Source of the DNA: a virus
IMG/VR virus record: IMGVR_UViG_3300046714_000526
Span: 1 to 37,222 of that record
Strand: one strand, 5' to 3'
DNA length: 37,222 nucleotides
A program made the translations under genes and the position numbers. Of the stretch, positions 25,101 through 32,524 are shown piece by piece. Within the stretch, counting starts at the first letter, position 1. The number at the start of each line of letters is the position of its first letter. The notes beneath the pieces were generated by a model. That model worked only from the letters and a program-made list of their open reading frames with translations. It ran no database searches and was not told the origin of the DNA.

Positions 25101-25514
25101 ATGTCCATGAAAAGAAAGTACATTACCGAAGACGGCAAGATCTGTGCGTACTGCGTGAAGTTCAAGATGTGTGATCCGCCGAGCGAGGTCGGCCGCGAGA
25201 TCACCGGCGTGTGCCTGGAGCGCAACGAGACACAGATCCGTGACGGGTGCTGCTACCGGTGGGCGAACCGGCTGCCACATGGCGTCACCATCGAAGACTT
25301 GGCAGCTGCCTACAAGGCGAACCCAAGGCCTGCGCCTGTACCGGTGCCGACGGCGCCACCGCGCGTTTCCTTGCCGGTCCTGAACCAGGGCGGCGTGACG
25401 GTCACCAAGCTGGCCTACATCGAGCCGGAGTGGGCCCGGACCTACGACGGCGGAGTATGGAGAGGTTCGGCCAAGCGCCGCGGCAAGGCCTCGCGCAAGG
25501 GCAAGCGGTCCTAG
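25101..25514 (+). CDS. Cysteine-rich hypothetical protein
   Basis: 137 aa from ATG 25101 (ATG 25107 is also possible: MSMKRKY). CAYC near residue 16, then CDPP, CLER and DGCCYRW: several cysteines suggest a metal site. The C-terminal half is Pro-rich, then ends in a basic tail (KRRGKASRKGKRS) that may bind nucleic acid. It converges with the HNH gene, overlapping it by four bases. Function unknown. Confidence 0.66.
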   Translation: MSMKRKYITEDGKICAYCVKFKMCDPPSEVGREITGVCLERNETQIRDGCCYRWANRLPHGVTIEDLAAAYKANPRPAPVPVPTAPPRVSLPVLNQGGVTVTKLAYIEPEWARTYDGGVWRGSAKRRGKASRKGKRS

Positions 25515-25972
25515 CGGGCCTTGATCGAACCATCGCCGCCGACGACCTTGTCCTGGCCGTGGTCGTGCCGGGTGCCTTCGTCGCCGACAGCGAGGACCTG
25601 CTGGGAGTCAACGCCCTCGGCGCGGGCCTCGTCATGCACCTTGTCGTGACACTTGTGGCAGATCGTCACGATGTTGCCGGGGTCGTTGCTATGCCCCACC
25701 TTGGCGGCCCAGGCCGAGTTCACGATTCCCCCCTTATGATGAACGCTGACGCCGTCCTGCGACCCGCAGCGGGCGCAGCGGTAGCCATCGCGCCGCATGA
25801 CGTGCAGGACCAGGCTGGGTGGCAGGCCGCCCTTGCCACCGGACTCCAGCTTGCTGCCGGCGGCCTTGGCCTCCTGGCGCATCTTGCGTAGGGCCCCGGC
25901 CTCCTCCTTGCAGAGCTGAGGACCGTCGCGGTCCGGGCGCCGGCGCATGGTGCGGGCTAGGGCTTCGCCCAC
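25511..25972 (-). CDS. HNH endonuclease (fourth, unrelated type)
   Basis: 153 aa from GTG 25972 (ATG 25948 is an alternative). After a basic helical N-terminus comes LVLHVMRRDGYRCARCGSQD, then VSVHHKGG, a PGNIVTICHKCHDKVHDE end and an acidic C-terminal tail. This is a compact HNH of the McrA type (CxxC-HH-N-CxxCH). It lacks the N-terminal zinc-finger/linker module of the three neck HNH genes. It could be a homing or defence-type nuclease, or a packaging-related nicking enzyme, although it is far from the terminase. Confidence 0.85.
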   Translation of the reverse strand: MGEALARTMRRRPDRDGPQLCKEEAGALRKMRQEAKAAGSKLESGGKGGLPPSLVLHVMRRDGYRCARCGSQDGVSVHHKGGIVNSAWAAKVGHSNDPGNIVTICHKCHDKVHDEARAEGVDSQQVLAVGDEGTRHDHGQDKVVGGDGSIKAR

Positions 25973-25979
25973 GATGGCC

Positions 25980-26246
25980 TCAGTTCCTGCCGGGGCGCAG
26001 CTTGTAGATCTGGGCCGCCTTGGCCACGAGGTCGGCGTGCAGGATGTCGAACTGGCCGATCAAGCCGGGGATGTCCTCGACGTTCGTGCTGGCCATGAAC
26101 ACGCGGTCCGAGCCCCGGGCCAGCATCGTGAACTCCGTGATCTCGCCGCGCTTGGCAGCCTCGAGCAGGTTCCCGAGCTTCTCCACGCAGTCAGGATCCG
26201 CGGCATCAGCCACGGGCACCAGGTGAACAACTTTGTCGTCAGCCAC
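25980..26246 (-). CDS. Hypothetical protein, VVHLVPVADA type
   Basis: 88 aa from GTG 26246, overlapping the previous gene by eight bases. Two-layer alpha/beta pattern: N-terminal KVVHLVPV strand, helix CVEKLGNLLEAAKRGE, strands TEFTMLARGSDRVFMASTNV, and a C-terminal helix. Similar short phage proteins are known to me only as uncharacterised. Unknown function. Confidence 0.65.
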   Translation of the reverse strand: MADDKVVHLVPVADAADPDCVEKLGNLLEAAKRGEITEFTMLARGSDRVFMASTNVEDIPGLIGQFDILHADLVAKAAQIYKLRPGRN

Positions 26247-26643
26247 TGGTGATCACCTTCGCGTTGGACGGGCCTCTGTTAAGATCCACTACGACGTAGC
26301 TTGGTAATTTGGCCAGGGCGCGCTCGAAGTCGCGCTGGCAGCGCTCGCAGCTGTAGGCAACGCCGAGCCGGACGTGGGGGCGCGGCAGGCCGTCAGGGCC
26401 CTTGAGCTGGACCACGTTCTGGGCCACGAGCTCGGGCAACTTGTGGGCGAGCTGGTCCACGACGAGCTTGGCGCCGTCGGCCTTCAGGAAGTCGTCCCAG
26501 GGCATCATCGTGATCGCGCGGATCATGGGCCGAGCACCGCAGCCCTGGCACTTGGCGTAGGGCGGGAAGGCGTGGGCCTGGTGGTACTCCCGCGGCGTAG
26601 TACGGCCGCCCTGGAACTGCTTCACGTTGCGGTTTCGGGCCAT
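26239..26643 (-). CDS. Zinc-knuckle hypothetical protein
   Basis: 134 aa, ATG 26643. CQGCG near residue 32 and CERCQ near 99 flank a helical domain (WDDFLKADGAKLVVDQLAHK). These are probably one zinc site made of two distant knuckles. The C-terminus reads KLPSYVVVDLNRGPSNAK. Function unknown. Confidence 0.65.
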   Translation of the reverse strand: MARNRNVKQFQGGRTTPREYHQAHAFPPYAKCQGCGARPMIRAITMMPWDDFLKADGAKLVVDQLAHKLPELVAQNVVQLKGPDGLPRPHVRLGVAYSCERCQRDFERALAKLPSYVVVDLNRGPSNAKVITSG

Positions 26644-26655
26644 ATGCCCTCAAGC

Positions 26656-26925
26656 CTAGCCCTCGGCCTCGATCAGGTCCACCAGCCAGGACACCGGCCT
26701 CGGGTTGCCGAGGGCATCGATGACTTGCGTGGACAGCGTGGCTTCCAGGCCATCGATGACGGCGAACGACGCTAAAGCGTTGGCGACGTGCTGCCGGCAC
26801 CGCGGATGCCTACCGATCCAACAGAACGGCGGTTGGTTGCAAGAAAAGAACCGGTGTTTCCCGGTGGCGGGTACGATTCCGGATATCGATTTAGTGCAAC
26901 GCTGGAGCCGCCGTGGCAGGGTCAC
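26656..26925 (-). CDS. Small hypothetical protein with FSCNQPPFCWIGRH motif
   Basis: 89 aa from GTG 26925, in a GTGA overlap with the previous stop. The N-terminal half is basic and contains SCNQPPFCWIGRHPRC, three spaced cysteines plus His that could bind metal. The C-terminal half is hydrophobic helix/strand (ALASFAVIDGLEATLSTQVI). Coupling supports a real gene. Not recognised. Confidence 0.55.
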   Translation of the reverse strand: MTLPRRLQRCTKSISGIVPATGKHRFFSCNQPPFCWIGRHPRCRQHVANALASFAVIDGLEATLSTQVIDALGNPRPVSWLVDLIEAEG

Positions 26926-27101
26926 ATCGGGGCTCGCCAGCCGCAGAGCTTGCAGACCTTCTGGAGGCCCTGCTCGCCGTCACGGGCCGCCGCCAGGAGC
27001 TTCTCGGCGCCACACTTCGGGCACAGGCCATCAACATGCTCGCCAGCCTTCACGGGGCGCGGTGTGGGGTCGTAACCGTATCCTTGCGGTAGCCAGAACA
27101 T
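26922..27101 (-). CDS. Zinc-ribbon miniprotein
   Basis: 59 aa, ATG 27101, with GGAGG six bases upstream. N-terminal MFWLPQGYGYDPTPRPVKAG, then CPKCG and CKLCG 20 residues apart, a classical small zinc ribbon. It starts one base after the upstream stop. Zinc ribbons of this size often bind nucleic acid or a protein partner. Unknown function. Confidence 0.72.
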   Translation of the reverse strand: MFWLPQGYGYDPTPRPVKAGEHVDGLCPKCGAEKLLAAARDGEQGLQKVCKLCGWRAPM

Positions 27102-27102
27102 C

Positions 27103-27561
27103 TCAATCCTCCAGGTCGGTGCCCTCGGGGACGCCGAGGTAGGTCCGCCAGTCCACGTGGCCCAGCGGCGTCAGGAAGCCCCAGGACCGGGTCCGAGGGC
27201 CGGCGATAAACAGGGTCCACGTGTTCGGCAGCACGGCCGCTATGCGGTGGTACGCGTCGGGGTAGAGCCTGTTGGCCATGCCGGCGAAGTGCCAACGATC
27301 GGTCGTTCCGTGCATTTCAAGCCTAGGGAAGTCAACGATCTCGCGATACCCACCCCATAGGATCAGGCTCCAAGCGTTGACCCAAGGGTGGTTGTGCAGG
27401 TCACGGTCCGGGTCGGCGACGTCGACGTGGTGCAGGAACACGCGGAACTTACGGCACCGGAACAGGTGATAGCGATACACGCCACGCCGAGCGCCGTGCT
27501 TGACCACCCAGGCCACGTAGGCAACGAACCCGGCGATCAGCATCAGCCCGGCGATCAGCAT
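27103..27561 (-). CDS. Cupin-like membrane-anchored protein
   Basis: 152 aa, ATG 27561, in a TGATG overlap. Residues 1-20 are a membrane anchor, including a tandem MLIAGLMLIAG repeat. The rest has HNHPWVNAWSLILWGGYREI, then HRIAAVLPNTWTLFIAGPRT and SWGF. This fits a cupin-type small-molecule dioxygenase-like fold known to me from phage and bacterial genomes, with the HNHP histidines as likely metal ligands. Substrate unknown. It is coupled to the HAD phosphatase gene. Confidence 0.7.
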   Translation of the reverse strand: MLIAGLMLIAGFVAYVAWVVKHGARRGVYRYHLFRCRKFRVFLHHVDVADPDRDLHNHPWVNAWSLILWGGYREIVDFPRLEMHGTTDRWHFAGMANRLYPDAYHRIAAVLPNTWTLFIAGPRTRSWGFLTPLGHVDWRTYLGVPEGTDLED

Positions 27562-28025
27562 CAGGCCTCCCTCCGGCGGACTTCCTCGGGATCGCCGTAC
27601 AGCAGCTCGACGTCTCGCCAGGCCCGCCGGGTGTCAACGCGGAACGCACGATCGTCGATGAAGAGATCGACCACGGGCTTACCTTGCAGGCCATCGTCGA
27701 TCGCCAGGAACACGCCGGGCAGTTCAAGCTTGACGAAGCCCACCATCTCGTGGTGCAGGTCCTCGCTCGTGGTGCGCTGCGCCTCCCACTTCGCCTTGTC
27801 GAACTCAACGCCGGGGTTCCGCCACACCGGGTTCAGGGTCCAGTCCTTGCGGTAGGCCACGTTTGACCTCGAGCTGAACAGGATCAGCTTGTGCCCGGCC
27901 CGACGCAGCGCGAGCAGCCCAGCCTTGGCCCCGGGCACGAGCTCCATCGGCTTCGACATGTCGTTGGGTGCTGCGCCGCCGGTGCGGCGAGCGATGGTAT
28001 TGTCGAAGTCGATCGCGATCAGCAT
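27561..28025 (-). CDS. HAD-superfamily phosphatase
   Basis: 154 aa; start ATG 28025 in a TGATG overlap (GTG 28028 also possible). Motif 1 is IDFDNTIA (residues 5-12, nucleophile Asp6), motif 2 is LILFSSRS, a Lys lies in KLELPGV, and the motif 4 acids are in DLFIDDRAF. This is the order of small phage-type HAD nucleotidase or polynucleotide phosphatases. Likely substrates are nucleotides or 3'-phosphate ends; the family is certain, the substrate is not. Confidence 0.85.
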   Translation of the reverse strand: MLIAIDFDNTIARRTGGAAPNDMSKPMELVPGAKAGLLALRRAGHKLILFSSRSNVAYRKDWTLNPVWRNPGVEFDKAKWEAQRTTSEDLHHEMVGFVKLELPGVFLAIDDGLQGKPVVDLFIDDRAFRVDTRRAWRDVELLYGDPEEVRRREA

Positions 28026-28174
28026 CACTTCCCCTTCTTGCGCTTGACCTTGTTGGGGAGCTTGCTGAGCTTCAGGCCCTTGGTGCGGGTGCTGAGCTCC
28101 TTCTTCGTGATCTTGCCCTGGCTGTACAGGCTTCCCAGCTTGCGGGCCTGGGCCTTCGACCTAGCTTTTGGCAT
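28025..28174 (-). CDS. Small basic protein MPKARSKAQ family-like
   Basis: 49 aa, ATG 28174, with a GGAGG ribosome site four bases upstream, so it is well supported though short. It overlaps the preceding gene by 14 bases and ends in a TGATG overlap with the HAD gene. It is strongly basic (MPKARSKAQARKLGSLYSQG, then KLPNKVKRKKGK). Similar small basic phage proteins are common; nucleic-acid binding is likely, but no function is known. Confidence 0.72.
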   Translation of the reverse strand: MPKARSKAQARKLGSLYSQGKITKKELSTRTKGLKLSKLPNKVKRKKGK

Positions 28175-28475
28175 GCTTCCTCCGTGAGACTTCGATCTTG
28201 GCGAGGATCCTGCGCTTCAACGTGGCGTGATGAACCTTGACGTTCACCGCTTTGAGGCCATCGCACCACGGCCCGGAACGCTCATCGTGAACCTTGGCGG
28301 CGCCGAGCACGTAGGGCCAGGGATCGGTACCCTCAGGCTTGTCCAGCAGCACGTTGTAGGCTGCGAACGAGATCATCTGGGCCCGCTTCTCCCAGCGCGT
28401 CGCCGGCGGCAGCATGGACATCGCGAGCAGTGTTGCATCCTCGGGATGGCTGAACTTACTTGGATACCTGCTCAC
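28161..28475 (-). CDS. Hypothetical protein
   Basis: 104 aa from GTG 28475. It overlaps the upstream zinc-knuckle gene by 20 bases and the next small gene by 14. N-terminal MSRYPSKFSHPEDATLLAMS, then EKRAQMISFAAYNVLLDKPE and a basic C-terminus (KRRILAKIEVSRRKHAKS). Overlapping starts and stops on both sides suggest coupling. Function unknown. Confidence 0.6.
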   Translation of the reverse strand: MSRYPSKFSHPEDATLLAMSMLPPATRWEKRAQMISFAAYNVLLDKPEGTDPWPYVLGAAKVHDERSGPWCDGLKAVNVKVHHATLKRRILAKIEVSRRKHAKS

Positions 28476-28998
28476 GCTTCACCTTCTTGTTCCACTCCAC
28501 GAGCCTGAGCTTGGCTTTGCTCGGCGACAGGCAGCGGTAGCGCCGCTCCCCGCTGTCAACACCGATCGCGGCGTCGAAAACGCCGTGCTTGACCAGGTGG
28601 GCGAAGGCCCGCCACGTGCAGCCCAGCTTATCCGCCCAAGTCGCCGACGTCGCCCAGCCCGGCTCGCCGAGCAGGCTGTCCCGCACAACGCGGAACACGA
28701 GGCCATCATCGTCGGTCCAGGGCTGCCCGGACCGCAGCGGGGCATGACCACCAGGCTCGTCGTAGCGCTCCACGGCGCCGGCCTCGATGCCCACCGCCAT
28801 GGCCTTCTGGCAGGGCAGGCAGGGCCTGGCGGGGTCCTGGCTGACCGTGGGGCCGTGCGCGGTCCTGGCCTCGCTGCGCAGGCCCTGGGCCGCCTTGGGC
28901 AGCCCGCAGCTCGGGCATCGTCCTTGCAGCCTGGCGCTTTCGCTGAGGTGGACCCGGCCGGCCACAGCACGGCCATGGATGTACAGGGTACTGCTCAC
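28456..28998 (-). CDS. Zinc-knuckle helix-turn-helix-like protein
   Basis: 180 aa from GTG 28998, in a GTGA overlap with the preceding membrane gene. CPSCG near residue 33 and CLPC near 65 probably form a zinc site. The second half has a winged-helix-like pattern (EPGWATSATWADKLGCTWRA, then FAHLVKHGVFDAAIGVDSGE). A DNA-binding role is plausible. The C-terminus is basic. No family recognised. Confidence 0.6.
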   Translation of the reverse strand: MSSTLYIHGRAVAGRVHLSESARLQGRCPSCGLPKAAQGLRSEARTAHGPTVSQDPARPCLPCQKAMAVGIEAGAVERYDEPGGHAPLRSGQPWTDDDGLVFRVVRDSLLGEPGWATSATWADKLGCTWRAFAHLVKHGVFDAAIGVDSGERRYRCLSPSKAKLRLVEWNKKVKREQVSK

Positions 28999-29153
28999 CA
29001 CCAACCTCGTTCCCGGCCATCGACCGCGGTCATGAGCGCCAGGATCGACACCGGGATGAATGTCCATAACGCGGCGGACGCGAACCACATGGCCGTTGTG
29101 GCCGCGGCGAGATACGCGATCCCGGGCCAGTTCGGGGATCCGTTGAGCTTCAT
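28995..29153 (-). CDS. Small two-helix membrane protein
   Basis: 52 aa, ATG 29153, in an ATGA overlap upstream and a GTGA overlap downstream. Two hydrophobic segments (IAYLAAATTAMWFASAALW and TFIPVSILALMTAV) form a likely membrane hairpin. Could be a holin-like or envelope accessory protein; no lytic enzyme is nearby, so this is open. Confidence 0.62.
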   Translation of the reverse strand: MKLNGSPNWPGIAYLAAATTAMWFASAALWTFIPVSILALMTAVDGRERGWW

Positions 29154-29314
29154 TGGCGCTGCTCCATGACCTCCAGCTTACGCCCGGCCCGGGCTAGGTC
29201 GTTGGCGCAGCGCCCTACTGTCATGCCCCAGGCTACCGCGGCACCGTAGGTGAGGAGGATCCAGGCCCAGCGCCGCCACCGGGGACGACGCGGAGGTACC
29301 TGCTGAAGTCGCAC
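29150..29314 (-). CDS. Small membrane protein
   Basis: 54 aa if started at GTG 29314 (GTG 29323 also possible). It overlaps the preceding zinc-ribbon gene by about 80 bases. A basic Arg-rich N-terminus precedes one membrane segment (RRWAWILLTYGAAVAWGMTV), then a charged tail. The stop is in an ATGA overlap with the next membrane gene, which supports translation. The start is uncertain. Confidence 0.5.
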   Translation of the reverse strand: MRLQQVPPRRPRWRRWAWILLTYGAAVAWGMTVGRCANDLARAGRKLEVMEQRQ

Positions 29315-29391
29315 CTCGCGCACCACAGGTGACGGCTCCCGTCCTTCTCCACGGCTACCCACAGCAGCAGGCCGCATGCCGGGCACGTCAA
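29233..29391 (-). CDS. Zinc-ribbon miniprotein, TTG start
   Basis: 52 aa from TTG 29391, in a TTGA overlap with the secreted-protein stop and with GGGA upstream. CPACG near residue 3 and CARC near 25 form a small zinc ribbon. The C-terminus from about residue 34 is low complexity and overlaps the next frame, so the true end function is unclear. Confidence 0.55.
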   Translation of the reverse strand: MTCPACGLLLWVAVEKDGSRHLWCARCDFSRYLRVVPGGGAGPGSSSPTVPR

Positions 29392-29813
29392 TCGCAGGTC
29401 CCGTAGGCGTAGTTCGTGCAGTTGAAGTTGAAGTCCCAGGCCAGGCACGTGTACGTGAGCCGACCGGCGCGAGCGCCGCCGTCCCAAGACCACGACCAGG
29501 TTCCGGATTGGCCCGGGGTGTAGTGCGCGCTGTGCACCCACCAGTTGTTGCCTGGCACGAACACGACGACGTCGTTGCTACCCAGGGTGGCGATGGTGTA
29601 GGACTCCGAGCCGCGACTGCATGAGACCTGGCTCGGTGATCCGGAGCAGCTGAACGTGCCGTGGCCGAGGTACTGAAAGAAGCCGTCAGCCATGCTGTAG
29701 AGCGGCGACCACGGTCCCGGGGTCAGGTTGCAGGATGTCGAGCAGTTCTCGGCGCGCACGGTGGAGGTGAGCAGCGCCAGGGCTGCGATCGCGGCGAACA
29801 GGATATTCTTCAT
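29388..29813 (-). CDS. Secreted cysteine-rich protein
   Basis: 141 aa from ATG 29813; an upstream in-frame extension lacks a signal. Residues 1-22 (MKNILFAAIAALALLTSTVRA) are a Sec signal peptide with a likely cleavage before ENCSTSC. The mature part has eight or more cysteines and aromatic-rich beta strands (NWWVHSAHYTPGQSGTWSWS), so it is probably disulphide-bonded and works outside the cytoplasm. Unusual phage cargo beside a lipoprotein. Function unknown. Confidence 0.68.
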   Translation of the reverse strand: MKNILFAAIAALALLTSTVRAENCSTSCNLTPGPWSPLYSMADGFFQYLGHGTFSCSGSPSQVSCSRGSESYTIATLGSNDVVVFVPGNNWWVHSAHYTPGQSGTWSWSWDGGARAGRLTYTCLAWDFNFNCTNYAYGTCD

Positions 29814-29853
29814 CGGTTTCTCACTTTCTGGGCGAGCATGGCCCGCGGTCAAT

Positions 29854-30543
29854 CTATGCTCGACGCTTGGCGCCGCGGCCGAGCTGGCTCACGGCTTGCC
29901 GGTACGCGCTCGGTGCTTGAGCGGCGTGCTGGTGCTGGCTCCAACCGGCGTCCGGCGTGTAGGTCTGCCCGTAACCGCCGGACAATATCTCGAGGGGGTG
30001 CTTGATCAAGCCCATCCAGTCCCGCTTCAGCCCGAGCATGCTGGGCATCGGCTCGAAGTAGGGCGGCAGCACGAAGTCCGAGACCATCACCGTGGCGCCC
30101 GAGGCGACGTGGATCGAGTACGCGTAGGACTCGCAGGCGTCGCAGACCTCGTAGGCCCAGACCTGGCCGTCCTCGGCCAACGAGCACCGCGCGACGTTGG
30201 GGTCCGCCAACAGCTCGAGTAACTCGTGGCTGGCGATCGTGGTCCACTTCGTCGCGGGGTCCAGCAGCGGGAACACCTTGGCCAGAGGTTGGCCATGCTG
30301 GGTCTGATCATGGTAGCCAAGCGCCCCGGCTTGGCTTGGTTCGCGGAACAACCCGATCACCCATTCGTGCGGCTTGACGTCGAACGGCCCCGCCGCGGCC
30401 CGCACCATAGCGCCGAAGCCGTACCCAAACGGGGGGTTAAGGCCGAAGTGTTGGGTCGCCTGGATCGTCAGCGCCTGCGCGCAATCGACGACGTCCTTGT
30501 GCGGGATCCCGCAGCCGAAGTCCACGAGCACCACGTTGATCAT
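29854..30543 (-). CDS. Metalloprotease-like protein (HELLE)
   Basis: 229 aa, ATG 30543. The centre has TIASHELLELLADPNVARCS, an HExxE-type zinc-binding pattern with a following DP. Its surrounding strands (KWTTIASH and AYEVCDACES) resemble my recollection of small uncharacterised phage and bacterial metal-dependent proteins. The N-terminus (MINVVLVDFGCGIPHKDVVD) is a beta-alpha unit. The C-terminus is Gln/His-rich. No signal peptide is visible, unlike its neighbours. Activity is inferred from the motif only. Confidence 0.6.
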   Translation of the reverse strand: MINVVLVDFGCGIPHKDVVDCAQALTIQATQHFGLNPPFGYGFGAMVRAAAGPFDVKPHEWVIGLFREPSQAGALGYHDQTQHGQPLAKVFPLLDPATKWTTIASHELLELLADPNVARCSLAEDGQVWAYEVCDACESYAYSIHVASGATVMVSDFVLPPYFEPMPSMLGLKRDWMGLIKHPLEILSGGYGQTYTPDAGWSQHQHAAQAPSAYRQAVSQLGRGAKRRA

Positions 30544-30555
30544 GTCGAACCTCCC

Positions 30556-30900
30556 TCAGCGGACGCAGGCCAGCGCCGCATCGCAGTCTACTGCATCCCG
30601 GACGCATTGTGGGTCCAGCATGCTGTCCACGGCCTCCAGCGTGTTGCCGCAGGCCTGGGTGCAATCACCACCATCGGGCCCGAGCTGGGGGCACCGCGAG
30701 CACAGCACGGCGCAGCCCGGGTCGGCGCTGATCGGCGCTCCGGCGTCCATTGCAGACACCGGTGGCATGACGCTGGGCTCCGGCGGCGGCACGGCTGCAC
30801 AACCAGCAAACAGCGACCCGGCTAGGGCTGCCGCAATCAGGAAGCCGGCGGCGAAGATCAGGCCTATGGCTAGCGCGTCGTCAAGCTTGCGGTCATGCAT
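30556..30900 (-). CDS. Cysteine-rich lipoprotein
   Basis: 114 aa from ATG 30900, in a TGATG overlap with the portal stop, which decides the start over an upstream TTG. Hydrophobic residues about 10-27 (LAIGLIFAAGFLIAAALAGS) end in a lipobox LFAG-C. A Pro-rich spacer follows, then a cysteine-rich domain (CAVLCSRCPQLGPDGGDCTQ). Probably exported and lipid-anchored, forming disulphides. Such genes are more typical of hosts than of phages and may be a moron that modifies the envelope. Function unknown. Confidence 0.66.
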   Translation of the reverse strand: MHDRKLDDALAIGLIFAAGFLIAAALAGSLFAGCAAVPPPEPSVMPPVSAMDAGAPISADPGCAVLCSRCPQLGPDGGDCTQACGNTLEAVDSMLDPQCVRDAVDCDAALACVR

Positions 30901-32504
30901 CACTGCCCCCAAGTCTTGTCGACGGCCGCCTTCAGCTCGTTGGCCATGGCCTTGGCGTCCACCGTGGCTGCCTTAACCTCAGCAGCAACGTCCTCGACCC
31001 CGAACATCGGGGCCACCTTGCGCGCCGCGGTGACCTTGCTGATCAGGCCCGCAGCCGCGGCTTCAGCCGAAGCCTTGACCGTGACGCTGGTGTCTGTCGG
31101 ACTGGTCTGGAAGTAAGGCGGCCACTTCAGCTCGATGATCTGACCCTCGCCGACGTCGCGGTCCTCGACGTCCCCGGGGCCGTTGACCTTTGGCCTGAGC
31201 TTGACCGCGCGGGTCGTCGGCATGCCATCCTCGCCCGGTGCTTCCTCGCCGAGCTTTCGGGCAGCCCGAAGCGCCATGTCCAGCAGGCGCTTGACGAACA
31301 TCTCGCCGTATTGCTCCCGCAAGTCGTTGGCGGCGTTGATCATCTGGCGGAAGTTGCCGGTGACCTCGGCTTCGGTCCGCGCCGGCCCGTCGAAGTTGGT
31401 GTCCAAGACGCACTGCGCGACCTCGAGGGCCTGCTCCCGCAGCTTGTCCACCAGCTTCATGGCCAGCTCGATCGACTTGCCGTCGAGCTCCATGTAGTGA
31501 GCGTCGCCGTTCGTCGGCAGCACCAGCGCGTTGTCAGAACCCTTGCGCAGCGTCGGCGGCACCTCGGTGTCCGACTTGATCAGCGGGGTCGGATCCATGT
31601 TGCTGATCGTGCCCTTGTGGGCCTGGGCCATCAGCATGTCGATCCCGGACGCGGTGTCGAAGATGCCGAGGCAGTCCGGGTCACCGTCGAGGTCGCCCTG
31701 CACCAGGATGTTGTGGACCCAGGCAATGGGGCAGAACCCGAGGCCGTGAGCGACCTCCTTGTGGTCCTCGGCGTCCCAGTCCGGCTCGAGGCCACGCTCC
31801 GCCGGTACTGCTTCCCAGACGACGTCCTTCTCGGCGTCGATCACGCGGCGGTACCAGAAGTCCCCCTTGACGAAGTCGCCCGAGGCCGGGTCCCTGAACT
31901 CCTTGGGGTACAGGTATCGCTTCTCGAAGCGCAGCACTTCATCGTCGTCGCCGCGCTTGACCTCGCACCACCGCGGATCATGGACCTCGATGATCGGCTT
32001 GCCCTTGCGGAAGATCAGCCCGCCGCAGGCCGTCCCCATGGCGCCGCCGTAGTCCCGGGCCAGGCGCATCCTGGACCACAGCCTGGTCTCCTCGGCGAAC
32101 GCGGTCAGCCAGTCCTCGGTGTGCTCAACGTCGTCGGGGCACCCGATCTTAGGGTGGGTCTCGGCGCCGAACAGCAAGCCGGTGAAGGTCTTCACGATCA
32201 CGCGGCAGAGGTGGTACGGGACCGTGGGCTTGCGGAACTTGAGCGGTAGCGTGCTGCCGGCGGGGTCCGTGAAGCCCGGCGGGATGAACTGCTCTCTGGC
32301 GATCGCGGCATGCTCGGCCGTGCCGGTGACCTGGTGCCCGTTCCAGTCCACGGCCCGGCCCTCGTACTGGGCGGCGCGGAAGTAGGACCAGTACGCGCTG
32401 AGCTCCATCTGACGCTCGGAAAGGCCACCGGCACCCTCGACGCCGGCGGGGGCGGCCTGGCTCAGCTGGCTGGCGGCGTTGGGATCGCTCGGGCCTGGGG
32501 GCAT
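30900..32504 (-). CDS. Portal protein
   Basis: 534 aa from ATG 32504; the longer frame upstream lies inside the preceding gene. Features of SPP1-gp6-like portals are visible. The N-terminal part has AYWSYFRAAQYEGRAVDWNG. The core has RDYGGAMGTACGGLIFRKGK, then IIEVHDPRWCEV. After ADGKS-like clip residues comes a stem helix (AMKLVDKLREQALEVAQCVL) with RTEAEVTGNFRQMINAANDL behind it. The C-terminal LISKVTAARKVAPMFGVEDV helix is also typical. The 12-mer forms the DNA gate and packaging-motor dock. Unlike most phages, the next gene is a lipoprotein and not the minor head protein. Confidence 0.88.
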   Translation of the reverse strand: MPPGPSDPNAASQLSQAAPAGVEGAGGLSERQMELSAYWSYFRAAQYEGRAVDWNGHQVTGTAEHAAIAREQFIPPGFTDPAGSTLPLKFRKPTVPYHLCRVIVKTFTGLLFGAETHPKIGCPDDVEHTEDWLTAFAEETRLWSRMRLARDYGGAMGTACGGLIFRKGKPIIEVHDPRWCEVKRGDDDEVLRFEKRYLYPKEFRDPASGDFVKGDFWYRRVIDAEKDVVWEAVPAERGLEPDWDAEDHKEVAHGLGFCPIAWVHNILVQGDLDGDPDCLGIFDTASGIDMLMAQAHKGTISNMDPTPLIKSDTEVPPTLRKGSDNALVLPTNGDAHYMELDGKSIELAMKLVDKLREQALEVAQCVLDTNFDGPARTEAEVTGNFRQMINAANDLREQYGEMFVKRLLDMALRAARKLGEEAPGEDGMPTTRAVKLRPKVNGPGDVEDRDVGEGQIIELKWPPYFQTSPTDTSVTVKASAEAAAAGLISKVTAARKVAPMFGVEDVAAEVKAATVDAKAMANELKAAVDKTWGQ

Positions 32505-32524
32505 AAGCCCAAGCCTAGCACCGG

